DNA of 64,000 nucleotides from Dehalobacterium sp040766325 (GTDB taxonomy: Bacteria; Bacillota; Dehalobacteriia; Dehalobacteriales; Dehalobacteriaceae): contig JAXGQR010000010.1 of the NCBI GenBank assembly GCA_040766325.1, positions 56,737 through 120,736 on the forward strand, given 5' to 3'. A program made the position numbers and the translations under genes. Shown here in pieces: positions 39,568 to 48,783 of the stretch (position 1 is the first letter of the stretch; every line of letters begins with the position of its first letter). The notes beneath the pieces are model-generated. The model made no database searches, was not told where the DNA came from, and saw nothing but the letters and a program-made list of their open reading frames with translations.

Positions 39568-39702
39568 AATATCTCTCCTTTAAATTATGGTATTTTTTCC
39601 GGAGCCGATACAAGCAGATAAAAATTTCTTCGACATAAATCATCAAATCCCTTTAATTTCAGCAAAACGATTAATCAGCTTAAAAATGCTTAAACACATA
39701 AT

Positions 39703-40128
39703 TTATCGAATAATTAAAACAGAACAAGGCGCATGGGTGAGAACCTTACTACTAACGCTGCCTAGCACAAACCGAGATATAGCCCCCAGCCCCCTACTAC
39801 CCATGACAATAAGCTCTATCCCTTTTTCTTCAGCTTCCCTAATAATTACGTCTGCAGCATCGCCTTTTTTTATGGAGGTGTTATATTCAATTCCTGTGTC
39901 TTTAAACTTTGCTAATGCTTCTTCCATGATTTTGTTTGCTTCTTCCGTTATTCTTTTTTCCAGGGCAGTAATCATTTGAGCGGAGTCCCTCATGTAATGA
40001 GTTAAAACAGGTTTTACATATATGATTTCCACCTTACTATTGGCTTTCTTTGCCATTGCAATAGTGGTTTCAACTGCTTTCAATGAATGGGCAGAACCAT
40101 CAATAGCAACCATAATTTTTTCGAACAT
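39703..40128 (-). CDS. Universal stress protein (UspA family), copy 2
   Basis: About 141 residues from ATG 40128 (MFEKIMVAIDGSAHSLK), aligned with the starts of its paralogues. It has MGSRGLGAISRFVLGSVSSKV, the nucleotide-binding G-2X-G-9X-G(S) signature. It is much closer to copy 3 than to copy 1, for example the shared IKKGDAADVII stretch. Confidence 0.93.
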   Translation of the reverse strand: MFEKIMVAIDGSAHSLKAVETTIAMAKKANSKVEIIYVKPVLTHYMRDSAQMITALEKRITEEANKIMEEALAKFKDTGIEYNTSIKKGDAADVIIREAEEKGIELIVMGSRGLGAISRFVLGSVSSKVLTHAPCSVLIIR

Positions 40129-40212
40129 ATATCTCACTTCCCTGTTAATATTTTCGAAATATCTTATTTAGCATACATAATAATGGAGGATATTGATAAG
40201 CGAGTATTGTGC

Positions 40213-40638
40213 TTATCGAATAATTAAAACAGAACAATGTGCATGAGAAAGGACTTTGGAACTTACACTCCCGAGAACAAACTTGGATATAGCCCCCAGC
40301 CCCCTACTACCCATGACAATAAGCTCTATCACTTTTTCTTCAGCTTCACAAATAATTACATCTGCCGCGTCACCTTTTTTAATGGAAATGTTATGTTCAA
40401 TTCCTGTATTATTAAATTTCTCAGTCGTTTCTTTCATAATCTTGTTTGCTTCTTCTTCCAGACTCTTTTCTAGTGTGGGAGTCACACGTGCATAATCTCT
40501 CACATATTGCTTTACGACAGGAATCACATGAATTACCTCAACTTTGCCATTTGATTTTTTTGCTATTTCTATAGAGGCATCAATTGCTTTCAGCGAATGT
40601 TCTGATCCGTCAATTGCAACCATAATCTTTTTAAACAA
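40213..40638 (-). CDS. Universal stress protein (UspA family), copy 3
   Basis: The 141-residue protein begins FKKIMVAIDGSEHSLKAID and carries MGSRGLGAISKFVLGSVSSKV. It is the first gene of the tandem array in transcription order. The 290 bases upstream contain no other gene; no clear promoter can be named. Confidence 0.93.
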   Translation of the reverse strand: MFKKIMVAIDGSEHSLKAIDASIEIAKKSNGKVEVIHVIPVVKQYVRDYARVTPTLEKSLEEEANKIMKETTEKFNNTGIEHNISIKKGDAADVIICEAEEKVIELIVMGSRGLGAISKFVLGSVSSKVLSHAHCSVLIIR

Positions 40639-40928
40639 AACACCACTTCCTTCCGTTTTTCAATTAATGTAAAACAAACAACTCCCCAAATACTTAGATT
40701 CTTTCGATATACCTTTAGTTTCTACATCTAAAACAATAATCCTGCTTTTTAAAATTTAAGTCCAATGATATCAGGAGTTTTTCTCGATCTATGTCTTGAT
40801 GATGAACTTTGTTTCTCTCAAAAATTTAGCACACTATCTACCATTTCCAAATATCGTTCACCTCTCACTTTTTTCCGGACGCCGAATAGATAGATTGGCT
40901 GAAGAAAAATTCCGGAGAATAAAATTGG

Positions 40929-40968
40929 GATCAAAAAAGAGGTGCCTAGGGAGTCCTCTTTTTTGATC
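40929..40968. terminator. Bidirectional terminator near the TraB gene
   Basis: GATCAAAAAAGAGG and CCTCTTTTTTGATC form a perfect 14-bp stem with T-runs in both directions. It lies 13 bases after the TraB-family stop codon. The rest of 40639-40928 is AT-rich with no feature I can support. Confidence 0.88.
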
Positions 40969-40981
40969 TCTATAGTATTGA

Positions 40982-42157
40982 CTAGCGCAGGTTTTCTAGA
41001 AATAAACGAATCACATCAGCCCCTCCGATTAATGTACCGATAGAACCTCCCACATTGGCCAAAGCTACAATCAAAAGAATGCGCGTAACCTGGTTACTCC
41101 AAAATCCCTTTAAGCTTATAATATCTTCCGATAGATCTTCAAAGTCACGCACACTTGGCTTTTTAATATAAGCTTGGGTCAGCCCGGCAAACCAACCGGC
41201 AGCAATTAAAGGATGTAAGGTGGTAATAGGGGCCACAAGAAAAGCCGTCAAAATAGATAGGGGGTGTCCAAAGGCCAGAGCCGTCCCCAAAGCGGCAAAG
41301 GATCCGGTCCACAGCACCCAACTGATTGATTGCTTGGCTCCCAAAGCTGGGTTAGAGATGAAAGTAAAAGCAATAAGGCCAATGATCAAGATGGGGATAC
41401 TCCACCCCACCGCCTGGGTCAGCTTTGATTTAAGAGGAAGTTGAGTCAACTGTTCCAAATCATGCTCTTTAAAGAGTTCTTCTTTGATACCGGGCACATG
41501 GGCGGCTCCTAAAATTGCCACTACTTTCGGTCCAGGAGCTTCTTTAATTTTCTGAGCCAAATACTGATCACGTTCATCCACCAATGGCACCTTTAAACGG
41601 GGGAAACTCGTTGAGAATTCACGAAGAATGGAATTTAACATATCCTGAGATTTCATTTGTTCCAAGTCTTCTTCCGATATACTTTCATCTGTAAAAATAC
41701 TAAAAATCAGTTCCGTCATCAACCGCACCTTACCCCAAAATCCTAAGCTGTGCCAAATGCGGGAAAAGGTAATTTGAATATTTCGATCTGCCAATACCAG
41801 TTGGGCTCCTATTTCCTTGGCCACGTGAATTCCTTCAATCATTTCCTGACCAGCACTAATATCAAACTGCTTAGCCAACCGTTTTTGAAAGGAGGACATG
41901 GCCAGGTTAATTAAAAGCAAGGTAGTTTTTTTCTCTTTGATAATTTTAAAAATGTCGGTATCTTTCCATTTATTCCCTTGGGTAATTGTTTGATATCTCT
42001 GAGCATCTAACTCGATACAAACTGAATCAGGTTGTTCTTCCTCAATTACTTTTTTCACCAGCTCTGCACTGCTTCTGGAAACATGAGCGGTACCAATGAG
42101 AATCAGTTCTTTCCCATTTAAATCTATTCTAGTTATATTTTCATTACCAAGTGTCAT
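40982..42157 (-). CDS. TraB/GumN family membrane protein
   Basis: The 391-residue protein has an N-terminal TraB domain (ILIGTAHVSRSSAELV, CIELDAQRY, VLADRNIQIT, VAILGAAHVPGI) with the conserved GTAH and GAAHV histidines, and a C-terminal half with about four membrane segments. Relatives include enterococcal TraB/PrgY, which lowers pheromone activity, and Tiki-like metalloproteases; the chromosomal function is unknown. The start follows AAGGAAGG. Confidence 0.9.
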   Translation of the reverse strand: MTLGNENITRIDLNGKELILIGTAHVSRSSAELVKKVIEEEQPDSVCIELDAQRYQTITQGNKWKDTDIFKIIKEKKTTLLLINLAMSSFQKRLAKQFDISAGQEMIEGIHVAKEIGAQLVLADRNIQITFSRIWHSLGFWGKVRLMTELIFSIFTDESISEEDLEQMKSQDMLNSILREFSTSFPRLKVPLVDERDQYLAQKIKEAPGPKVVAILGAAHVPGIKEELFKEHDLEQLTQLPLKSKLTQAVGWSIPILIIGLIAFTFISNPALGAKQSISWVLWTGSFAALGTALAFGHPLSILTAFLVAPITTLHPLIAAGWFAGLTQAYIKKPSVRDFEDLSEDIISLKGFWSNQVTRILLIVALANVGGSIGTLIGGADVIRLFLENLR

Positions 42158-42331
42158 GATTACCTTCCTTAATTAAGAGATGAATTAAACATTTTCATTC
42201 TATTATAGCATTTCTTTGGAAAATGGAACAGCTTTCCTTGAGATGTAAAAGAGAAGAAGAAGGAGTTATGCACCAAAAATATACTCCCTCAATACAATAG
42301 TAGGGAATCCAGGTTCTTAAGGGGGTATTAC

Positions 42332-43099
42332 ATGACAGAAAAATTACGTATTGATCATGTCGGTATGAAATATCAATCCTTAAATGGCGAAATTAATGCC
42401 TTAGAAGATGTTAATTTCGTTGTGCATGATCGGGAATTTGTTTCTATTGTCGGTCCCAGCGGCTGTGGAAAATCTACTCTTTTATCAATTATTTCCGGTC
42501 TTCTTCCCCCTTCTTCCGGCAGTATTTATCTAAATGGAGAAAAAATTTCAGCTACCTCACGAAAAATTGGTTACATGCTCCAAAAAGACCATCTTTTTGA
42601 ATGGCGCAGTATTTTACAGAATGTACTTTTAGGACTGGAAATTCAAAAATCTTTAACCCAGGATGCCAAAGATAAAGCAGAACATCTCCTTCACACCTAT
42701 GGTTTATACGAATTTCGTCATAAATACCCCAGTCAACTTTCTGGAGGGATGAGGCAAAGAGCTGCCTTGATACGAACATTAATTACCGATCCTGAAATAC
42801 TTCTCCTGGACGAAGCCTTTTCTGCCTTAGATTATCAAACTCGACTGGCGGTAAATGAAGATATTTATGCTATTTTGAAAAGAGAACATAAAACCGCTAT
42901 CATGGTGACCCACGATATTGCTGAAGCCATCAGTATGGCTAATAGGGTAATTATATTAACCAAGCGTCCAGGAACAGTTAAGAACATTTATACCTTAACC
43001 TTTACTTGCGAGGAATGTACACCCTTAAAATCGAGAGAAGCACCGGAATTCCGACATTATTTCCAAAAGGTGTGGAAGGAGTTGGATATTCATGTTTAA
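42332..43099 (+). CDS. ABC transporter ATP-binding protein (nitrate/sulfonate/thiamine-precursor type)
   Basis: A 255-residue ATPase with Walker A GPSGCGKST, signature LSGGMRQRAAL, Walker B ILLLDEAFSALD and the H-loop MVTHDIAEA. It matches the SsuB/TauB/NrtD group. It is the first gene of a three-gene importer operon and its end overlaps the permease start by 8 bases. The AAGGGGG ribosome binding site supports the start. Confidence 0.93.
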   Translation: MTEKLRIDHVGMKYQSLNGEINALEDVNFVVHDREFVSIVGPSGCGKSTLLSIISGLLPPSSGSIYLNGEKISATSRKIGYMLQKDHLFEWRSILQNVLLGLEIQKSLTQDAKDKAEHLLHTYGLYEFRHKYPSQLSGGMRQRAALIRTLITDPEILLLDEAFSALDYQTRLAVNEDIYAILKREHKTAIMVTHDIAEAISMANRVIILTKRPGTVKNIYTLTFTCEECTPLKSREAPEFRHYFQKVWKELDIHV

Positions 43100-43937
43100 T
43101 AACAAGTCCGAAAAACACCTTTCTAATACTTCTCATTCCCCAGAACATGCCCAATTTCTCCAAAAGGTGCACCGACGAAAACTATCTATTCGCTTTACTC
43201 AGATCTTTATTTTGATCGCTACTTTTGCCCTTTGGGAAATATTTGCTCAATTAAAAATTGTTGATCCTTTTATTACCAGCCAACCAAGTCGGATTATCCA
43301 GACCATACGTACCCTATCCGAAGGAGGAGTGCTTTGGCATCATATATCGGTGACTTGCTTAGAAACTATCATTGGCTTTCTCTTGGGCACAGTGTTAGGA
43401 GTACTCATAGCCATCGCTTTATGGTGGTCTGAATTTCTTTCCAAGGTAATGGAGCCCTATTTAGTGGTCTTAAACAGTCTTCCTAAAATCGCTTTAGGCC
43501 CTGTCTTTATTGTTTGGATCGGTGCCGGCCCAGCGGCAATTATCGTTATGACCCTAGCTATTTCCTTAATTGTTACCATTCTTGAAGTACTCAATGGTTT
43601 TATGGCTACGGATAAAGAAAAAGTTAAACTTGTCGAGATTTTTGGGGGAAATAAATTTCAGGTCCTGACCCTCGTGCTAAATCCCTCTTCTTTTCCCAAT
43701 ATTATTAATGCTCTAAAAGTGAATGTAGGTTTATCCTGGGTAGGAGTTATTGTAGGTGAGTTCTTGGTCTCTAAAGCCGGTTTAGGCTATCTTATCGTAT
43801 ATGGAGGACAGGTCTTTAAGTTAGATTTAGTAATGACCAGCGTGGTAATTCTCGGAATTGCGGCAACGTTAATGTATCAGGGGGTGATATTTCTTGAACG
43901 ATTGATACTAAAAAAGAACCAGAGCAGCTCATCTTAA
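43092..43937 (+). CDS. ABC transporter permease (SsuC-like)
   Basis: The 281-residue protein has about six membrane segments and the EAA loop near residues 180-195 (EIFGGNKFQVLTLV). It is the partner of the preceding ATPase and following binding protein. Confidence 0.92.
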   Translation: MFNNKSEKHLSNTSHSPEHAQFLQKVHRRKLSIRFTQIFILIATFALWEIFAQLKIVDPFITSQPSRIIQTIRTLSEGGVLWHHISVTCLETIIGFLLGTVLGVLIAIALWWSEFLSKVMEPYLVVLNSLPKIALGPVFIVWIGAGPAAIIVMTLAISLIVTILEVLNGFMATDKEKVKLVEIFGGNKFQVLTLVLNPSSFPNIINALKVNVGLSWVGVIVGEFLVSKAGLGYLIVYGGQVFKLDLVMTSVVILGIAATLMYQGVIFLERLILKKNQSSSS

Positions 43938-43986
43938 TCCTTTTTCCTCAGGGAATTTTAATGTCTAATTGAAAGGAGTAATTTGC

Positions 43987-44988
43987 ATGACCAAAATAAT
44001 CCCGAAACTAAGCTTAATCCTTATGGTATTGATAGTGTCAATATTTTTCCTAACAGGATGTGGCCAATCCAAAACACCGGAGCTAACGAAAGTTAAGCTT
44101 TCTGAGGTAACTCATTCTATTTTTTATGCTCCCCAATATGTAGCTTTATCCCAAGGATTTTTTGAAGAAGAAGGATTAGAAATTGAATTAAGTAACGGTC
44201 AAGGTGCAGACAAAGTGATGACCGCAGTATTAACTGATCAGGTAGATATTGGTTTTGCAGGACCGGAAGCCAGCGTATACGTGTATAACGAAGGCAAGGA
44301 TGATTATAGTATGGTCTTTGCCCAACTAACCAATGGAGACGGCACCTTTCTCATGGGGAGGGAAAGTGAACCCGATTTTGAATGGAGTGACTTGAAGGGT
44401 AAGACAGTGATCGGAGGAAGAAAAGGCGGCATGCCGGCCATTGTTCTCCAATATGTTTTAAGCAAAAATGGACTAACAGTAGGTAAAGATGTCTTTATCG
44501 ATACTACCATGCAATTTGCTGCCATGCCTGGAGCATTTTTAGGGGGTCAGGGTGATTATGTAATTATTTTCGAACCGACAGCCTCAACCATTGCAAAAGA
44601 AGAGAAAGCTTATATTGTTGCCTCCCTAGGTAAAGAAAGCGGAGAAATTCCCTATACTGCTTATTTTGCCAAGAAAAGTACTATTGAAAATCGACCGGAA
44701 ATGATTCAAAAATTCACCAATGCCATTTATAAGGGACAACAGTGGGTCGCCGATCATAGTCCAGAAGAAATTGCTCAAGTAATTCAATCCCATTTTCCTG
44801 ACGAATCTCAGGAGATTTTGATCAGCGCTATCACTCGATATAAAGAACAAAATTCCTGGAAGGAGGATCCCAAACTTTTGGAAGAGGATTTTTATCTCCT
44901 GCAGCAAATTATAAAAGATGCGGGAGAATTGGATCAAATCGCTCCTTACGATCAAGTAGTGACTACCCAATTTGCATCAAATCTATAA
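43987..44988 (+). CDS. ABC transporter substrate-binding lipoprotein (NMT1/SsuA-like)
   Basis: About 333 residues from ATG 43987 behind AAAGGAG. The signal peptide ends with the lipobox LTGC. The mature part begins with the NMT1/THI5-like fold (HSIFYAPQYVALSQGFFEEEGLEI; GQGADKVMTAVLTDQVDIGFAG). Substrates in this group include sulfonates, nitrate, bicarbonate and thiamine pyrimidines. No riboswitch or pathway gene nearby identifies the substrate. Confidence 0.92.
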   Translation: MTKIIPKLSLILMVLIVSIFFLTGCGQSKTPELTKVKLSEVTHSIFYAPQYVALSQGFFEEEGLEIELSNGQGADKVMTAVLTDQVDIGFAGPEASVYVYNEGKDDYSMVFAQLTNGDGTFLMGRESEPDFEWSDLKGKTVIGGRKGGMPAIVLQYVLSKNGLTVGKDVFIDTTMQFAAMPGAFLGGQGDYVIIFEPTASTIAKEEKAYIVASLGKESGEIPYTAYFAKKSTIENRPEMIQKFTNAIYKGQQWVADHSPEEIAQVIQSHFPDESQEILISAITRYKEQNSWKEDPKLLEEDFYLLQQIIKDAGELDQIAPYDQVVTTQFASNL

Positions 44989-45042
44989 CTCAGACTAATT
45001 TTTTCTCAATCATTTTTTCCATAATAATAGCCGAATAAACAA

Positions 45043-45086
45043 GAAAAAGCAGGAAGAAACTGTCTATAAGTCTTTTCCTGCTTTTC
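45043..45086. terminator. Bidirectional terminator after the ABC operon
   Basis: AAAAGCAGGAA and TTCCTGCTTTT pair around a 19-base loop between two converging genes. Confidence 0.8.
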
Positions 45087-45106
45087 ATACTTAAAAATAA
45101 ATTAAA

Positions 45107-46237
45107 TTAAGTTTCCGAGTAAATAGAATCCGGGCCATCAATGTCAACAGGTTCATTAAACCAGATTAATGTAACCAGATCTGTTTCCCCAGTATTTTCT
45201 AGACTATGGAAAAAGCCTGGGGGGATATCCACAATTTCCATATTTTCACCACTTACCAGGTATTCTACGGTTTCATCCTGATCGGCCCGTCGAAAACGTA
45301 TAGTGCCGGTACCGCTCACCACCAGAAACTTTCCACATTTAGTATTATGCCAATGGGCTGTGGTAATCTTACCCGGTTTAATAACTTTCACTCCAATTTG
45401 ACTTTTATCCGGAGTTTTAATAAATTCGGCAAAATAACCATGAGACTCTTCTCGTTTACTTAAAGGATAGTTAAACTGATCCTTAGGCAAATAGGTGATA
45501 TAAGTACTATATAGTTTTTTCAAAAACGGATCGGAAACATCCGGAACCTTAAACTCCAGCCGATCTCTTTTAAAGTTATTAAGCATTTCGATAATTTGAC
45601 ACAGGTGGAAAGAATAAACCGGCTGAACATAGTAAAAGTAATAGTTTTGCCCTTTCTTTTCAAAAGTAAAGTTATCTTCTTCCTGTATGAAACTAATAAA
45701 ATCAGCAATTACGTCTCCAATATAGGCAAAATTAATCTCCACATAAGGATTGCCAAAATTGAGGGGAAGATCATGGGCAATGTTATGACATAAGGTAGCA
45801 ACAATGCTATTATAATTAGGTTTGCACCATTTACCGAAAAGTGTTGGCAGGCGACAAATTATTACCTTGGAACCGGTCTCTGCACGATAGGAAAGAAGCA
45901 AATCCTCAGCTGCCTTTTTGCTCCTGCCGTAAGGATTATCAACGACAACCTGAGCACTAGAGGTAAAGAGTATTGGAGCTTTATTATTATTTTTTTTCAA
46001 GCTTTGCAACAGAGTTTCGGTAAATCCACAATTTGTTTTCATAAAAATTTCCGGGTCTTTAGAAGTATTAATACCTGCTAAATGATAGACAAAGTTACAA
46101 TCCTTGGTAAAGGAATCTAAGGAAGCGGGATCCGTATCCAAATCATATTCATAGATCTCGTTAAAACCTTGATTTTTTAGATTGTAGACTAAGTTTTTGC
46201 CGACAAAACCCTTAGCACCTGTCACTAGAATCTTCAT
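45107..46237 (-). CDS. CapF-like NAD-dependent epimerase/reductase with cupin domain
   Basis: The 376-residue protein has an N-terminal extended SDR domain (VTGAKGFVGKNLVYNL, YHLAGINTS, and YGRSKKAAED with the catalytic Tyr/Lys) and a C-terminal cupin (about 265-370; TTAHWHNTKCGKFLVVSGTG, IPPGFFHSLENTG) with metal-binding His residues. This two-domain layout is that of CapF/FnlB, which makes UDP-N-acetyl-L-fucosamine precursors for capsule. The other CapE/CapG enzymes are not in the window. Confidence 0.85.
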   Translation of the reverse strand: MKILVTGAKGFVGKNLVYNLKNQGFNEIYEYDLDTDPASLDSFTKDCNFVYHLAGINTSKDPEIFMKTNCGFTETLLQSLKKNNNKAPILFTSSAQVVVDNPYGRSKKAAEDLLLSYRAETGSKVIICRLPTLFGKWCKPNYNSIVATLCHNIAHDLPLNFGNPYVEINFAYIGDVIADFISFIQEEDNFTFEKKGQNYYFYYVQPVYSFHLCQIIEMLNNFKRDRLEFKVPDVSDPFLKKLYSTYITYLPKDQFNYPLSKREESHGYFAEFIKTPDKSQIGVKVIKPGKITTAHWHNTKCGKFLVVSGTGTIRFRRADQDETVEYLVSGENMEIVDIPPGFFHSLENTGETDLVTLIWFNEPVDIDGPDSIYSET

Positions 46238-46433
46238 TTATATCCTCCTATCATTCTATTATTAATAAATGTCAATAGGAATCGTTTAAATCGTTATGGT
46301 CGTTGGACACAGATTACAAGCATTTTTCCAATTTCTATTAAAACTTATTTTATGTGTAAAATATAAAAATTACAATACAATCATGTGGTTTTTCCAAAAC
46401 TATTTTAAAAACGACGGCAAATTTTCTAACCTC

Positions 46434-47294
46434 TTATTGATACCGTCCTAAGGTGACATCATCAATTTGCCAACCTGATGCAGCTTTCTTAACAATCAGT
46501 GTGATCGGTCTACGTGCCGCTACTCCGCCATGTTCTTTTTCATCACTGGTAATTTCAATGATTATTCCTTCTACCTTATAAATTTCTTCGCCTATAGGCT
46601 CCGCATATTGAACCTCAATTCGATCAGGCCAGGGACTGGAGGTTTGTCTCCCAGGGGCATTTTGAGGCTCTTTACTCCATTTCTCGATTAAAGAAGGGGA
46701 AGCAAAAGTCCCATAGTTTTCTTCCATTGTCTTTTTTATAGAGTCTGGTGAAGCCTGTAAAGACACCTTGTGTAGTTGTTGACCAAATTCTTCGACCAAA
46801 GCAAGCGCTTCAATTTCTTTAGATTCTTCTAGCACCTTAAAGGAATTAATTAAATGACCGAATTCTTGTTCCATTTTATAAAACCTGTTTTTTGCTTCTT
46901 CCGGAGCATTTTCGGAAACCTGTATTTCTTTAGCATGAGTCCAGCCGAAATAATTAGTTTCATTTTCTCCTAAGTATTGCAGATTATTTGACTCAACTTT
47001 TTCTTGTAAAGCTGCTCGAGAAGTGATCTTTTTTTCATAGACCTCAATTTGACCCACAATACCGGAAAATAATTCTACGGATTGATTTTTAATTTCCTTA
47101 TCCATAAAATAGACGGTTTGACCATCATTTATAATATCAACATTTTCTGAGAATTCATCTGATAATAATACAGAAAAACCATATGTTTCATTGATATATA
47201 AAACAGTTTCATCTTCCGGCGCATTACAAGCCGAAATAAAAAATATGCTCCAGATGAGAACACCTAATACTAAGAGAGTTATTCTCTTTCTCAT
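46434..47294 (-). CDS. Lipoprotein of unknown function
   Basis: A 286-residue protein with a signal peptide and lipobox (ISAC, Cys about 23). The mature part has two apparent domains: a PsbP/LpqN-like beta segment (INETYGFSVLLSDEF) up to about residue 155 and a C-terminal part ending with GWQIDDVTLGRYQ, which looks like the last strand of an NTF2-like or DUF4829-type fold. I do not recognise a named family. It stands alone between a YqeY-like gene and the CapF-like gene. Confidence 0.75.
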   Translation of the reverse strand: MRKRITLLVLGVLIWSIFFISACNAPEDETVLYINETYGFSVLLSDEFSENVDIINDGQTVYFMDKEIKNQSVELFSGIVGQIEVYEKKITSRAALQEKVESNNLQYLGENETNYFGWTHAKEIQVSENAPEEAKNRFYKMEQEFGHLINSFKVLEESKEIEALALVEEFGQQLHKVSLQASPDSIKKTMEENYGTFASPSLIEKWSKEPQNAPGRQTSSPWPDRIEVQYAEPIGEEIYKVEGIIIEITSDEKEHGGVAARRPITLIVKKAASGWQIDDVTLGRYQ

Positions 47295-47350
47295 CCTTTT
47301 CTTTCACCAACCTTTTATTAAATAAAAGCAGTAATAATAACAATTCCCAC

Positions 47351-47803
47351 TCAGATTAAGCGTGAAATAATTTCATTGACTTTTTTACCATCAAACTGCC
47401 CTTGGTAGTTCTGCTTTAGTTCTTTCATGATCGCCCCGATCACTTGTTTACCTTGCTGAGGTGATTTATCAAGGAAACCTTTCACAAATTTCTCTAAAAA
47501 TTCATCAGAGAGCTGAGCTGGGAGATAAGTTTTTAATATTTCCAATTCTTGGGACGAAATGGATGCTTGTTCAGTTCTTTTTTGAGCTTCGCAAAACTTT
47601 AGCGCTTCTTCTGCTCCTTTAATGAACTTTTTGATTACACTTATGGCTTCTTCATCTGTTATTTCTTCAACGGGTCGATTTCCATTATTTTTGCCAAGTA
47701 AGGCTGTCTCGGCATACAAGGTGGATAAAAGATTCTTTTTGATTTGATCGTTCGATTTTCGGGCTGCTAAAAGATCATCTTTAATCTTTTTCAGGATTGT
47801 CAT
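47351..47803 (-). CDS. GatB/YqeY domain protein
   Basis: About 150 residues from ATG 47803 behind AAGGGG; upstream in-frame codons are unlikely. It has the YqeY pattern: ILKKIKDDLLAARKSND, SVIKKFIKGAEEALKF, EILKTYLPAQLS and GAIMKELKQNYQGQFDGK. The tail domain resembles the GatB C-terminus that binds tRNA; function is unknown. Confidence 0.9.
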   Translation of the reverse strand: MTILKKIKDDLLAARKSNDQIKKNLLSTLYAETALLGKNNGNRPVEEITDEEAISVIKKFIKGAEEALKFCEAQKRTEQASISSQELEILKTYLPAQLSDEFLEKFVKGFLDKSPQQGKQVIGAIMKELKQNYQGQFDGKKVNEIISRLI

Positions 47804-47966
47804 TTTAACTGACCCCTTTCTCATGATTTTCACAAGCTAACTCAAAGCTGGAATATCTTAGTTCACTTTTTTATAGTTTACACATTGAATATTGTTACTA
47901 AACATTATTTCACTTTTATTTTGATGTAGCAAGACTTTTCTCATTAAAAATATAATAAAATAGAAA

Positions 47967-48011
47967 CTCCGCCTGACTCTGTTATCATATATAGAACAGA
48001 GTCAGACGGAG
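47967..48011 (-). terminator. Rho-independent terminator
   Basis: CTCCGCCTGACTCTGTT and AACAGAGTCAGACGGAG form a 17-bp stem with one G-T pair, followed by TTTCTATTTT on the minus strand. It ends the hypothetical gene at 48109. Confidence 0.88.
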
Positions 48012-48108
48012 CAATTTTTCACTGGTAAGATAAATTATTAAGAAAAGGTGTTTATGTCAATGAAAAAGTACAATTCACATGTTTTTATTTGCAATTGCTT
48101 CATCTGCA

Positions 48109-48426
48109 TCAAGAAATAAGATCTTCGTAATCCTCTGACCTTTGATTTAAACAAACCCGCCCTATCAGTATATCTTGTTTTAAATAACAAACATCACTCC
48201 ATGATGTCCCATAGTTGACTTGCACAAAAGCTGGATAATCCCCTACGATCATTCCCTGGCGAGTCTCACTCCATTTTTTTTCTGTGACTTTCTCTTTCAC
48301 CTGTACTTTTTCTCCGGGAGTGAATTTCATTTCTTTTAAGTCGGAATAAAACTTGGCACCCTTTGCTTCATACTTTTTCCTCGTATCCATCGTTGGTAAC
48401 TCCTGTCTTTCTTCCTGATTCCTCAT
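48109..48426 (-). CDS. Hypothetical protein, 105 residues
   Basis: The start is ATG 48426 behind AAAGGAG. The protein is hydrophilic, with a charged N-terminus and a central beta-rich part (FTPGEKVQVKEKVTEKKW, GMIVGDYPAFVQVNYG). The latter resembles small SH3/KOW-like folds by spacing only. I do not recognise it. The left copy of the 97-bp repeat of the IS1634-type element lies 95 bases upstream, within its likely promoter region. Confidence 0.65.
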   Translation of the reverse strand: MRNQEERQELPTMDTRKKYEAKGAKFYSDLKEMKFTPGEKVQVKEKVTEKKWSETRQGMIVGDYPAFVQVNYGTSWSDVCYLKQDILIGRVCLNQRSEDYEDLIS

Positions 48427-48520
48427 GAAACTCTCCTTTCCAGAAATTTGATTCAAAATTGCCACATTAATATTTCAAATGGGATCTAATTGAGCATAAT
48501 TGTGATTTATATCATGATTT

Positions 48521-48617
48521 ATTATAACATAAATAGTAAAAATATGCAAATAACCATCAATAAAGAAACAAAAAGAGAAGTTTCCTCGTGGGAACCTCTC
48601 TTTTCTATGGTTATTCA
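48521..48617. repeat. 97-bp direct repeat, left copy (target duplication)
   Basis: Identical over 97 bases to 50624-50720. It contains a terminator-like hairpin (AAAAGAG...CTCTTTT, about 48571-48606) nested in a wider AATAACCAT/ATGGTTATT inverted repeat. The copies directly abut the ends of the insertion element. Confidence 0.93.
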
Positions 48618-48737
48618 CGTTAGTTTTACACCTTAATTAAAAATAAGAATCTGGAAACCCTTGAGGCAAGATGCTTTGAGGGCATATTTTTTTCTGTTTT
48701 TTTCTCCTATTTATGTATAGTAATGTATAGGATTGTA

Positions 48738-48746
48738 TGGTATAAT
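48738..48746 (+). promoter_or_regulatory. Extended -10 promoter of the IS transposase
   Basis: TGGTATAAT is an extended -10 (TGn + TATAAT) 38 bases before the TTG start. No good -35 is seen, as expected for extended -10 promoters. Confidence 0.6.
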
Positions 48747-48783
48747 ATACCTATTAAATTCATTGCTTAAGAAGGTGACTAAT

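Noticed and set aside
42160..42331. Thiamine (TPP) riboswitch before the ABC importer
   Set aside because: No CUGAGA or ACCUGAU-type motifs are present, so the thiamine link is unsupported.
48733..48783. Longer IS1634 transposase starting at ATG 48733
   Set aside because: That codon lies upstream of the -10 element and lacks a ribosome binding site; TTG 48784 has AAGGTG.
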